NCBI GenBank assembly: GCA_014529385.2
Contig: CM043971.1
Coordinates: 61,508,209 to 61,572,208 of the forward strand
Source of the DNA: Adiantum capillus-veneris
Lineage: Eukaryota > Streptophyta > Polypodiopsida > Polypodiales > Pteridaceae
Reading direction: 5' to 3'
DNA: 64,000 bases
Notes under the pieces: model-generated
Told to the model about the DNA's origin: nothing
What the model saw: only the letters and a program-made list of their open reading frames with translations
The model's database searches: none
Shown: piece after piece, positions 1 through 10,800 of the stretch
Layout of the letters: each line of letters opens with the position of its first letter
Numbering within the stretch: position 1 is the first letter of the stretch
Position numbers and translations under genes: made by a program

Positions 1-1503
1 TTCAAACTCCATGAGGAACATCATCCACCATATTAACCTTCTTTGAATAATGACTTTATTAATCAACAACAGAAGAGCCTGATGATCCACATAGAAATGA
101 AATAGTCTGCATAGCAGGTAATGCCTGAACTTTGTAGCACTGAAAACCATTCCAAGGGCTTCTCGCTTAGTGGTCATATAACCTTGTTCAGCCTGGCTAA
201 ATCTGTGACTAGAAAAATAAACAATATAATCAGTCCTTCCATTTGTATGAGTCAATATCGCCCCCTTTGCCAGGCCCGAAGCGTCCACATGTACATGGAA
301 AATAGCATCCCAGTTTGGTTACCTGAGGACTGGTTTACTGATTATGGCCTTTTTCAGATTTTGAAAGCTTTCCTCACACTCAGTAGTCCAATTGAACTTA
401 CTGTTCTTCTTTGTGAGTTCATATAATGGTACTACTTGAGAAGCAAACTTATGCACAAACCTTCTATAGAAGTTAATATAACCCAGGAAAGAGCTTAACT
501 CAGATGCATTTATGGGTGCTTTAGCTTGCTGAACACACTGGATTTTATCGTTAGCCATGTCTATTCCATTACGGGATACCACATGTCCCAGTAGCTGTCC
601 CTTACAGACGAGGAAAACGGATTTAAATGGATTTAGACGAATCCATTTATCCTGATAGCGTTTGAAAACCATTTCTAGGAATAGCGAGTGTTGTTCCTCA
701 TCTAAATATACAGTAAACTCATCCATAAAGATGGCGAGGAGCCGATCAAGGAACTCATTAAACATTGCATTGCACAGGCCGAAAGGCATCACCAGATACA
801 TGAAAGCTCCCCACTCGGTGATGAAAGTGGTCTTTGATCTATCCTGAGGAGCGATTTGTAATTGGTTATAGCCACTGTAACCGTCCATAAAGCTATACAT
901 TTCGTATCCTACAATCTCATCAAGCAACATGTCAGTAAAAGGCAATGGAAATGGATCTTTGATAGTTTGGGCGTTGAGTTTCCTATAGTCAACACAGACT
1001 CTTAATTTCCCATTCTTCTTGGGAACTACGAATATGGGAAACAACCAATCATTACTCGCCACTTCTATGATGAACCCAGCCTTGAGAAGATTGTCAATCT
1101 CCTCCTCGACCTTCTTAGCATAGTCGGGGTTCATTCGGTATCTTTGCAGTCGTACTAACCGAGCATCTAGCTTCAACGGTATCCTGTGTTGGCATACTTT
1201 GGGATCCACCCCTTTCAGGTCTGTGTGTTCCCAGGCAAATACGTCTTTGTAGTTCTAGAACATTCTGCGTGCCTTTTCCTTCATTATAGGATTGAGATGC
1301 TTATTAACCTTGATCATCCTAGGACTATCCTCCAAGCCTAGGTTCCATTCTTCAACTTCTTGGTCGTTTGGAAGCAGCCAATTAGGCCCACCTCCTTTTC
1401 TCTTGGTCAATTCCTCAACATAATCCCAAGATGGCCCATTCAGTTCTGAATCGGCATTCTGATTCACTGTGTGCTCTCCAGAATGCACTAGCTCCTCTGC
1501 CAT
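1..1503 (-). pseudogene. G1 pol: reverse transcriptase and start of RNase H (degenerate)
   Basis: The best-preserved stretch is 319-1209, with the RT signatures VVPKKNGKLRVCVDYRKLNA, DPFPLPFTD, SFMDGYSGYNQ, TEWGAF and MPFGLCNA, and then the connection domain (LGHVV, FLGYINFYRRFV). The catalytic box, normally FMDD in this lineage, reads FMDE, so the second aspartate is lost. The 1255-1503 frame holds the acidic linker upstream of RT, separated by a stop. Between 318 and 1, broken frames still show RNase H-like residues (TKREALGM, YVDHQAL). Identity as gypsy-type pol is secure; activity is excluded by the catalytic change and the stops. Confidence 0.9.
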
Positions 1504-1578
1504 GCCAGTTTCAGCTAATTCCTTCAGCCTCCCAGTTAACTGAACTGATCTTTCCCTTGTGTTTATTTCAAAAAACTG

Positions 1579-2090
1579 CTATGGGAATTTCTTTTTTTGC
1601 TTGTCGGCGTGCTCTTTATTCAGTAAAATGACATTAAAGTCAATCTCTGCTAGGGGAAATATGTTTAGAGCTGCTAACATTCGTTCAATCTTCTTTGCCT
1701 TGTACTTATGGCATAATTCCTTTGGCCTCAGCTCTTTTATCCAGCTCCTAGTATTGTTTGTCTGGATTTGAATTTTTCCGCTGGCCCCTTCTATGGTTAA
1801 GGTTTGATTTGCATAGTCATGAACAGCATGTGTTGTTCTCAACCATGGGCGCCCTAACAGCATCCCATATGCCCCTTGCACATCTAGAACTAAGAAGCTG
1901 GCTTTAAATTTTTCCCTGCCTACTCTTATCTGCATATTTTCAATCATGCCCGTGGCTTGTACTACTCCGTGATCTGCCATTCTCACTTTAAATGGTGATG
2001 GCTTTAGACATGACGCACATTCTCTGCTGGAGATGGACTCCCATTATATTGACTCCTGCTCCTCCATCCAAGATAACACTTGAAAGAGGT
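1579..2090 (-). pseudogene. G1 retroviral-type aspartic protease region (degenerate)
   Basis: On the minus strand, around 2077-2041, a frame reads ILDGGAGVNIM, the plant gypsy version of the retropepsin active-site loop. After a stop and frame change, 1986-1579 continues with VRMADHGVV-like sequence and the C-terminal flap/loop MLLGRPWLRTTHAVHDY, typical of the protease end before RT. It lies between the zinc knuckles and RT as expected for gag-pro-pol. The break between active-site loop and C-terminal half shows it is non-functional. Confidence 0.75.
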
Positions 2091-2617
2091 TCCCATTGAT
2101 TTCGAACCTTGTAGTCCACCTGAATGAGCGGTACTTCATCATCTGGGACAGTCGTCCGATCAAGTGTTCTGGCCTCTACTTCAGCTTTCCTATGCTATCT
2201 GATGAAGTTTGCCACTTTAGGCAAGGTTTTTCTGATATCTTCAAGCTCCACAGTAAGCTTATGAATTCTATCATAGATCTAAACATGGATTTCTTCTTTC
2301 TCTTGATTAGACTGGTTGTCGAAGCTCAAAGAACTGGTTGTATCTTCACATTGCCATTCCTCCCTTGTAGTGCTTCCAGTTCTTCTATCCACTCCCAGTT
2401 CACCAATCATTCCTTATACTGCAGCTAGCATGGTCTCAGGTATGACAGGCATTGACTGATCTTTCTCAATTGATTAGGCTGGTATCTTCTGAATGACTTG
2501 GGCTTCAAAACTTTCTGGCTGCTCTGGCAGCTTCTTGGCTAAATCCTCCATGATTTTAGCCGCTAGTTCTCTATGCTCGTGCCATTATTCTACCACCTTC
2601 TCTTTACCCTTGGTCTT
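2091..2617. other. G1 gag-protease linker, no recognisable domain
   Basis: This is G1 internal sequence between the third zinc knuckle and the protease loop. Minus-strand frames are short and interrupted. I see no domain or unrelated insertion here. Confidence 0.5.
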
Positions 2618-3138
2618 CTAGACCTCCCTTTGTTGAGCCCATTTGCTACTATCAGCAGTGACTAGTTTTTTTGGAGTATCTGGGATTTCTTCAATTACCG
2701 CTCTTTTGCTCCTTCTGACTGTCCGTACTGGGACTGGCTCTGGTGCCTTTGCCTCAGTAGCAGCAGGTGCAGGTGCACCTAGGCATTGAGCCGCAAAATG
2801 CCCGTACTTTCCACAAGTGTAGAAATTCAAACTCCGGCTCTCGAAGTTGCCTCGCCCTCTTCCTCGGCTAGTACCCACATGAAATTGGCCGCGCCCTTAA
2901 CCAGTACCACTGGTACCTGGTCTCTCCTCCTGAGAGGCTTTGGCGGGTTCCACTTTCACTGGTTCAGTATAGGCTACCACTGACAGGTCTTTGCCCTTCT
3001 TAAAGTGATGATTCCTAATACCACAATTATTCCATAAATGGCCAAAGGCCTTACAGTAAGTACATTGTGGGCACTCGTTGGAAATATGGTCCTTGGATTT
3101 GCAATTTGAACACCAAGTCTCCATTTTCCGAACTGGTT
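2618..3138 (-). pseudogene. G1 gag C-terminus with CCHC zinc knuckles
   Basis: The stretch 3124-2897 holds two perfect CX2CX4HX4C knuckles (CSNCKSKDHISNEC and CTYCKAFGHLWNNC). After one in-frame TAA, 2878-2618 holds an RGRGRG stretch and a third knuckle whose first cysteine is now phenylalanine (FYTCGKYGHFAAQC). Zinc knuckles bind element RNA during packaging. The apparent start at 3124 is not a real start: the true reading frame enters from the G1 gag part at 55756-56301, from which it was separated by the G2 insertion. Confidence 0.9.
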
Positions 3139-3143
3139 GTCTG
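3139..3143. repeat. Left target-site duplication of G2 (GTCTG)
   Basis: The five bases GTCTG abut the left end of the G2 LTR and are repeated exactly at 55756-55760, next to the other LTR. A 5-bp duplication is the usual footprint of Ty3/gypsy integration. Confidence 0.9.
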
Positions 3144-3425
3144 TGCTTAAGGCATAAACATTCAGAATAGACAAAGCATAGAAATTAGAATGGAACTGGA
3201 ACTGGAACTGGAACAGAATACAGAATACAGAAATTGACAACAGGCTAAATCCACCATAACTTCCGCCTTCACATTCCCAAGAAGATACTAAAGTTCAGTT
3301 ACATAGTTCGATAAGACTAAATGGGCAACACTCTTTCCCAAGACACCTCTTGGAATCCCAAAAGTACAAAGGTTCACATTCCAACTTCCATTAAGTAAAA
3401 CATCCCAAAAGTCCTAGGCTTAACA
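3144..3425 (-). repeat. G2 3' LTR (282 bp)
   Basis: On the plus strand this starts TGCTTAAGGCAT and ends CCTAGGCTTAACA, which are near-perfect inverted ends. It aligns along its length with 55487-55755. By hand I count roughly 20-25 substitutions plus two short indels in a GGAACT/GAATACA repeat tract, so the pair is about 8-9% diverged and the insertion is old. The element is oriented on the minus strand because the primer-binding site lies inside the other copy. No obvious TATA box is visible. Confidence 0.9.
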
Positions 3426-4126
3426 CCTGGCACAGCTCGGTGGCTAGAGCTACAGGCTGACCTGAATCCACAATCCCTTGATCAAACAACCTGCTCCCCA
3501 ACATCTCCTTCTGTATCTGCCTTTTCTGTAGCAACATCCAAATCTGCCTTCTTTTCCGCTTTAGCTTCTACTTCCTTTTCCACTTCTGAATCCGCTCCTC
3601 TTGCTACAATCCGATCTGGTCCCATTACATCACTGCTCAGCTCTGGTGTCCACTTACTCACTGCCCCTACATTCACTTCAATCTCTTTACCCTTTTCCTT
3701 CAATTCCTGAATCTCTGCCATTAATTTCTCATTTTCCACCTTCAATTCCTCATTCTCCCTCCTTACACTTTCTTTTCCTACCAACTGAAACCAATTTTTG
3801 AATCTGTCCGTTGACACCTCCACGTGTTCCCTCCAAAGCCTTGTAGCTTTATTCCACATCTCTTGTGTATACTCCATCATTTCCTGCTTTAGAACATCCG
3901 CATCCGAATCTGCAACCAAAATACCTATCATTCCTTGGTTCTGCAAAGTGGCTTTCTCCATATCTATCAATGGAGTTAATCTATTGATCAGGAAAATATT
4001 CTCAATGGTCATCTCCACCACTTTATCTCCCAGTTCTTTAAATTGGTCATCCACTGCAGCTTTTAGTTCATCTGCCCACTTAGTAAAATCCACTGCTACA
4101 CTCAGGACTTCTGCATTTCTCACCAT
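3426..4126 (-). pseudogene. G2 third ORF, C-terminal part
   Basis: A 214-residue open frame (4126-3482) forms the C-terminus of an ORF lying after integrase in G2. It is charged, with heptad-rich coiled coil in the middle (EELKVENEKLMAEIQELKEK) and an acidic tail. The methionine at 4126 is not the real start: it coincides with the CCAT duplicated by transposon A. Upstream codons lie at 37181-37640 in the same register, with three stops just before the junction. Another insertion (B) separates those from the N-terminal part at 47597-48395. Function is unknown. Confidence 0.8.
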
Positions 4127-4141
4127 AAGACCATATTAGGT
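4127..4141. repeat. Transposon A left TIR
   Basis: The sequence AAGACCATATTAGGT is the exact inverted copy of 37162-37176. Beyond the 15 bp there is only weak similarity (GG.AAAATC on both sides). The flanking CCAT (4123-4126) matches the one after the right TIR. Confidence 0.85.
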
Positions 4142-4560
4142 GAAGTGGGAAAATCCCAATTCCCAGGTTGGACAACTTTCAATATATCATGTACAAAATA
4201 TAGAGATTTTGTCAAAAATTTGAATTTTCTTGAGGTCTCATTCCACTTTATGCACATACAATACACAATGAAAACAACTAAAATACCATGGTTTCAATCA
4301 ATTGGATTATTAGGAGATGAGTATATTGCATCCATTATCGTTGTCTATGTTCTATTGTCCTACCTACAACTTATCTCAACATGGAGAGCTTGGTTTCTAG
4401 GTCCACCACTTGTCCAAGTTAATGTAAAAGTGACTCAAGGTTCACAACTTGTGAAAGCAAGGATCCATTGAGGAATACAATCCACTTGGCTATTTTTCCT
4501 TAATTTATTGCATGTGACATTCAAGCAAGGTCCACTTCTAATCTATAACTTCTTAATTTG
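4142..4560. other. Transposon A left subterminal region
   Basis: This is AT-rich sequence with no gene I can support. It contains one motif copy in the right-array orientation (GGTCCACCACTTGTCC near 4401) just before the opposite-strand array starts. Confidence 0.5.
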
Positions 4561-6060
4561 AGGCATGGGGCATACATAAAATATGTAGCATATGCTCTAT
4601 TGCCTCATAGGAAGGTTGGTTTTAAGGTGCACTTATCCATGCTAGCCTATCTTGGAGAAATGATGGAGCTTGCTTCTCTCCTTGTTTCAATGGAGACTAG
4701 CTTGGACAAGTGGTGGACCTTTGCTTCTCTCTATGTTTCAATAGAGTTAGCTTGGACAAGTGGTGATCTTGGAACAAAACCCCCATGTAAAACATATCAT
4801 GGGTATTCCAAGTGATTAGAAAGATTACCATTTAAGATATAACCTTATAGGTTGGACAAATGGATCTTGGCTTGGAGAAATGGTGGACCTTTGATTCTCT
4901 CCATGTTTCAATGGAGCCTATCTTGGAGAAATGGTGGAGCTTGCTTCGGTCCATGTTTCGATGGAGCCTAGCTTGAACAGTTGGTGGACCTTTGCTTCTC
5001 TCTATGTTTCAATAGAGTTAGCTTAGACACGTGGTGGATCTTCAAACTAAGCCAACTACTATCAATGTTTCCTAGCTTGGACAAGTGGTGGAGTGTTTCT
5101 CTACTCCATGTTTCAATGGATCTTAGCTTGGACAAGTGTTGGACCTTAAAACAAAAACCCCATGTACAACATAGAATGGATTTTCTAGATTTCAATGGAG
5201 TCTAGATTTAACAAATGGTGGAGCTTGTCTTCATCCATGTTTCAATGAAACTAGCTTGGACAAGTGGTGGACCTTGTAGCAAACCCCCCCATGTACAACA
5301 TATCATTGGTTTTCTAAGTGATGGGAAGGAATACCATTCAAGATATAAACTTACAGCTTGGATAAGTAGTTGACTTTAAAACCAAATTCATCATAATACA
5401 ATGAAATACATGTTAGCCAATTCCTCAATCTTGAGACCAAACCTCCCATGCTATTAGAGATAATATATTGGATAAGTGGTGGACCTTCTATTATTTTCCC
5501 ATGCCTAGTTTAGACTACCGGTACACTTTGCAGCTATAAAGGTTGGACGAGTTGTGGAGCCTTGTTTCTATCCATGTTTTAATGGATCCTAGCTTGGACA
5601 AGTGGTGGACCTTGGAAAAAAGCTTCCATGTACAACATATATGAGGTTTTCCATGTTTTAATGGAACCTATCTTGGACAAATGGTGAAGCTTGCTTCTCT
5701 CCATGTTGATTTTGGAACTACCTTAGACAAGTGGTGGAGCTTTGCTTTTCTACTCTTCATAATACAATGAAGTATAGGTTGGTTACATGGTGAATCTTAA
5801 GGCCAAACCTCCCATTTTACTAGAGATGATAGGTTGGACAAGTGGATCAACCTTCTATCATTTCTCCATGACTATATTGGACAATTAGTAGACCTAACAT
5901 CTCTCTATGTTGTCTAGAGATAAGCTTGGACAAGTGATGGACCCTGCTTCTCTCTTCCCTTGGTTTACTAGTTTGAAGACTCAGTATATATACTTTCTTA
6001 GATCTAGCTTGAACAAGTGGTGGACCTTGTATCCACAATCTTAATTCATTACAAAAAGGT
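4561..6060. repeat. Motif array, left part 1
   Basis: Degenerate copies of AGCTTGGACAAGTGGTGGACC recur every 50-100 bp, with phrases such as 'TCTCTCCATGTTTCAATGGAG' between them. Short open frames here are repeat translation, not genes. The segment 5484-6005 is repeated directly at 11981-12506. Confidence 0.85.
5484..6005 (+). repeat. Direct segmental duplicate, copy 1
   Basis: This copy begins near TTATTTTCCCATGCCTAG and ends at ATATACTTTCTTAGATCTA. It has a second diverged copy at 11981-12506. Each copy lies on the downstream side of one of the two FCP1-like genes, suggesting one module (array plus gene) was duplicated. Confidence 0.7.
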
Positions 6061-6796
6061 ATATGAAAAAATAACATAGGAATCTTGGTTTGAAGGTCAA
6101 GCAATTAGGTTCCAAATGCACATAATAATATATTTTCCACCCATAATAAAAGAAAGTTAAATATGTTATTACCAAATTGACAAAGGTAATGTCCAATAAT
6201 TCTAGCTTTGCATCTTGTCAGATCTAAATCTTCATCAAGACGACATGCATGTATACATCAACTTTCAAGCCATTCAAGAATACATGCACTTAGATTCCAT
6301 AGTTTTGTTTTCAAAGTCTTTTAGGTTCTAAAACTCTTTCACGTAAAGTATGTAATGACAAAATTCTTGAAGCAAACATTTGTGCCCAAGAAAAAGATCC
6401 CTCTCACATATTTAAAGTCCATGAATTCTCTGATCCATACTTACAAGTTTTATTTTGACATCAAACATCAATTCTCTCATAGTTACAAATAAATGCAACC
6501 TCGATATGAATTGACAAAAAATGAATTTCTTTTACTATATGACCCAACATAGACCCCAATCAAATAAACAATGAGTCTCCAAAAATTTGGGTACACTCTA
6601 GCAATACATCAGAGTCCCCTTACAATAGGATGCACTCCAATAGTACATTGAAGTCCCCTTAGAGTAGGGTGCACTCCATTCAAGTGTTCATAAAATTGAC
6701 ACACCTTTGTTTTTTTGTAAAAAAGACTATATCAAATTATACAAATGTTGAAAGATACACACTAGAATAAAAAAAGCATCTTATGGCCATATTTAT
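6061..6796. other. AT-rich spacer 3' of the FCP1-like gene
   Basis: No gene is seen. A short imperfect repeat (AGTCCCCTTA..GTAGGGTGCACTCC) occurs twice around 6598-6680. The stretch probably includes the 3' UTR of the minus-strand gene ending at 6797. Confidence 0.4.
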
Positions 6797-7573
6797 TCAA
6801 TTCTTTCGTGTTGACAAGTACACACCAAGGACATAATTTGTCTCAGAATCACTATACTGATTTACAATTGTGTTGTATGTATAGACTCTTTTATCTCTTG
6901 CATACAACCATCCTACCAACCATGGAATTATGGTTCTCTGCAAGAAGTTTTGAAGTTGCTCGGAAGTTTGCCTCCACATCTTTGGAAATATAAGATATGT
7001 CCCTGGGATGTTCCACATCACCCTATATGGAGTGTCATCAAAAATTAAGGTATTGTTTACATCCAAATCCTCAAATATCTTCCAAATATCACTCAAATTT
7101 TTGTGATAAACCCTTGTAAATCCTAACATAATATTTGGATTTTGGCAATTTTTGTTACTCATAAACACCTTGAACTTGGTATACTGCTCAAGAAGACATT
7201 TTTTTGTGATGCGTTGCACCCTTGTTAAGTTATAGCAACTCCATATCCATAGCTCAAAGTATTCAGCACAAAAATCCAAAAAACTTTGTGCGTCTGGTCG
7301 CACCACATGATAAACTTCATCTTTATCCTCCACAAGTCGCATGTGTTGAGCCCAAGATGGCATAGAATCTCCATGTTTCATTTCAATTGTCTTGAGAAGT
7401 AACCCCTCTAGATCCAAGATAAGTACTCTTTTGATGTCCTTGAAAGCAAGTGGTAGGTGATAAGGAGGTGATTCATTCCTTGGACAATGTCTTGGAGGAG
7501 GTTGGATGGGTAATTCAATAGTTTTCTTCAATTTATGCCAGCATATAGCCAATCCATTTTTCTGTAATGGTTC
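6797..7573 (-). CDS. FCP1/NIF-like phosphatase-domain protein 1 (last exon)
   Basis: A minus-strand exon of about 255 residues carries an FCP1 homology (HAD-type) domain. Motif I is LILDLEGLLL (about residue 46 of the 6797-7552 frame), in the plant NIF-like form where the second catalytic aspartate of DxDx is replaced, here by glutamate. The middle reads VRPDAQSFLDFC and LWIWSCYN. Motif III is LIFDDTPYRVMWN (about residue 170), followed by the usual IFP turn. The exon is preceded by a convincing acceptor (TTTAATTTCAG, exon starting at 7573), so coding continues into an upstream exon I could not locate. No internal stop is present, unlike its relative at 13.2-14.6 kb. Loss of the second aspartate makes phosphatase activity doubtful; binding to a phosphoprotein partner is an alternative. 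It lies inside transposon A, between motif arrays. Confidence 0.75.
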   Translation of the reverse strand, partial: EPLQKNGLAICWHKLKKTIELPIQPPPRHCPRNESPPYHLPLAFKDIKRVLILDLEGLLLKTIEMKHGDSMPSWAQHMRLVEDKDEVYHVVRPDAQSFLDFCAEYFELWIWSCYNLTRVQRITKKCLLEQYTKFKVFMSNKNCQNPNIMLGFTRVYHKNLSDIWKIFEDLDVNNTLIFDDTPYRVMWNIPGTYLIFPKMWRQTSEQLQNFLQRTIIPWLVGWLYARDKRVYTYNTIVNQYSDSETNYVLGVYLSTRKN

Positions 7574-7859
7574 TGAAATTAAAGAACAAGAACACTTAAT
7601 GCAAACACAACAATAGACATGAGTTTTACATTGTCTACCCTAAGGTTTTATTAGATACCAAAATCCATCTATGATCTACTCATTAATAGAAAGAAAGTCA
7701 AATTAAAATCCTGGCTCTTTTTTATGCTACACTCTCTCTTAGTCTCAATACCATGGAGGTCAACTAGACTTAAGTCAACTAATAACTACTACTTGTTGTT
7801 AAAGGTATGCTTGAAGTGCATAAGGCTTAACCAATGCTCTAGTGTAGAATGGGTATTTA
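7574..7859. other. Intron or spacer upstream of FCP1-like gene 1
   Basis: This is AT-rich and without motif copies. It is probably intron belonging to the minus-strand gene at 6797-7573. No upstream exon is recognisable. Confidence 0.4.
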
Positions 7860-10800
7860 GGTCTCAAGGTCTACCACTTATCCAAGCAAAGATCCATTTA
7901 GATATGGAAACCCAATTTTTCTTAATATAATGATATAGAGTGGACACGTGGTGAATCCTGAGACCAAACCACTCATGCTACTAGGGATAATAGGTTGGAC
8001 AAGTGGTGGACCTTGAATGTAAACCCCCCATGTACAAAGTATCAAGGGTTTTGGGTATTTCAATTGACTCTAGCATCTTTGAGACATGGTGGAGCTTACT
8101 TCTCTCCATGTTTCAATGGATTCTATCTTGGATAAATAGTGGAGCATCATTCTCTCCATGTTTCAATGGAGCCTAGCTTGGACAAGTGGTGGACGTTTGT
8201 TTCTCTCTATGTTTGAACAGATTTAGCTTCGACAAGTGGTGGACCTTGGAACAAAATCCCCATGTAAAACATATCATGGACATTACAAGTGGTGAGAAAA
8301 AATACCATTCAATATATAACTTTATAGGTTGGACAAGTGGTGGACCTTAACACCCAATTATTATTAATATAATGACATAGAGTGGACAAGTGGTGAATCT
8401 TGCGACCAAACCTACTAGGAAAAGTGGGTTGGACAAGTGGTGGACCTTGAATGCAAACCCCCCATGTACAAAATATTACTCATGCTACTAGGAATAATTT
8501 GGTATTAAGGTCCATGTTTCAATGGAGCCTAGCTTGGAAAAGTGGTGGACCTTTGTTTCTCTCTATGTTTCAATAGAATTAGCTTGGACAAGTGGTGAAC
8601 CTTGGAACAAAACCCCCATGTAAATCATGTCATGGGCATTACAAGTGGTGAGAAAAAATACCATTGAACGTATAACCTTATAGGCTGGACAAGTGGTGGA
8701 CCTTAGCACCCAATTCCTCTTATTATAATGACATAGAGTGGAAAAGTGGTGAATTGTGAGACCAAACCTACTAGGGATAATAGGGTGGACAAATGGTTGA
8801 CCTTGAATGTAAATCACCCATGTACAAAATATCATGGGTTTTGTGTATTTCAATGGAGCCTAGCATCTAGGAGACATGGTGGAACTTACTTATGTCCATG
8901 TTTTAATGGAGCCTATCTAGGAGAAATGGTGGAGGTTCCTTCTCTCCATGTTTCAATGGAGCCTAGCTTGGACAAGTCGTGGACCTTTGTTTCTCTCTAT
9001 GTTTAAATATGGTTAGCTTGGACAAGTGGTGGATCTTGGAATGAAACTCCCATGTAAAACATATCATGGGCATTTCAAGTGGCGAGAAAGGATACCATTT
9101 AAGATATAACCTTATAGGTTGGACAAGTGGTGGACCTTAACACAATATAATGACATAGAGTGTACAAGTGGTGAATCTTGAAACCAAACCACTCATGCTA
9201 CTAGGGATAATAGGTTAAACAAGTGGTGGGCCTTGAAATAAAACCCCCTAGAGTGTTTCAATGGAGCCTAGCTTGGAAACATGGTAAATCTTGCTTCTCT
9301 CCATGTTTCAATGCAGCCTATCTTGGATAAATGGTGGAGCATCATTCTTTCCATGTTTCAATGGAGCCTAGCTTGGACAAGTGGTGGACCTTTATTTCTC
9401 TCTATGTTTGAATAGAGTTATCTTGGAAAAGTGGTGGACCTTGGAACAAAACCCCCATGTAAAACATATCATGGGCATTACAAGTGGTGAGAAAAAATAC
9501 CATTTAATATATAACCTTATAGGTTGGACAAGTGGTGGACCTTAACAGCCAATTATTCTTAATATAATGAAATAGAGTGGATAAGTGGTGAACTTGTGAC
9601 CAAACCTACTAGGGAAATAGGTTCGACAAGTGGTGGACCTTGAATGTAAACCCCCCATGTACAAAATATCACTCATGCTACTAGAAATAATTTGGTATTA
9701 AGGTCCATGTTTCAATGCACCCTAGCTTGGAAAAGCGGTGGACCTTTGTTTCTCTCTATGTTTCAATAGATTTAGCTTGGACAAGTGGTGGACCTTTGAA
9801 CAAAACCCCCATGTAAATCATGTCATGGGCATTACAAGTGGTGAGAAAAAATACCATTCAAGCTATAACATTATAGGTTGGACAAGTGGTGGACCTTAAC
9901 ACCCAATTCCTCTTAATATAATGACATAGAGTGGACAAGTGGTGAATCATGAGACCAAACCTACTAGGGATAATAGGTTGGACAAGTGGTGAACCTTGAA
10001 TGTAAACCCCCCATGTACAAAATATTATGGGTATTGGGTATTTCAATGGAGCCTAGCAACTTGGAGACATGGTGGAGCTTATTTCTCTCCATGTTTCAAT
10101 GGAGCCTATCTAGGAGAAACAGTGGAGGTTCCTTCTCTCCATGTTTCAATGAGCCTAGCTTGGACAAGTGGTGGACCTTTCTTTCTCTATATGTTTTAAT
10201 AGAGTTAGCTTGGACAAGTGGTGGACCTTGGAATGAAACCCCCATGTAAAACATATCATGGGCATTTCAAGTGGTGAGAAAGGATACCATTTAAAATATA
10301 ACCTTATAGGTTGGACAAGTGGTGGACCTTAACACATAGTTCTTCTTAATATAATGACATAGAGTGTACAAGTGGTGAATCTTGAGACCAAACCACTCGT
10401 GCTACTAGGGATAATAGGTTGGACAAGTGGTGGACCTTGAATGTAAACCCCTCATGTACAAAATTATGGGTTTAGGGTATTTCAATGGAGCCTAGCTTGG
10501 AGACATGGTGGAGATTGCTTCTCTCAATGTTTCAATGGAACCTATCTTGGAGAAATGGTGGATCATCCTTCTCTCCATGTTTCAATGGAGCCTACCTTGG
10601 ACAAGTGGTGGACCTTTGCTTCTCTCTATGTTTCAATAGAGTTAGCTTGGACAAGTGGTGGGTCTTGGAACAAAACCCCTTTGTAAAACATAGCATGGAC
10701 ATTACAAGTGATAAGAAAAAATATCATTCAAGATATAACCTTACAGGTTAGAAAAGTGGTGATGGACCTTAACAAGTGGTGAAGGATACCATTTAAGATA

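Larger units (their letters stand above)
1..3143 (-). mobile_element. Outer Ty3/gypsy retrotransposon G1, 3' portion
   Basis: This is the internal region of a degenerate Ty3/gypsy element read on the minus strand. In order it has gag zinc knuckles, aspartic protease, reverse transcriptase and the start of RNase H, and it runs off the left edge. Its upstream part (gag N-terminus, leader, 5' LTR) lies 52.6 kb away at 55756-57429. Element G2 was inserted between them: both junctions carry GTCTG, and the gag frame of the right part runs straight into the zinc-knuckle frame of the left part once one GTCTG copy is counted. Stops and frameshifts interrupt every domain, so the element is dead. The 3' LTR is outside the window. 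Confidence 0.9.
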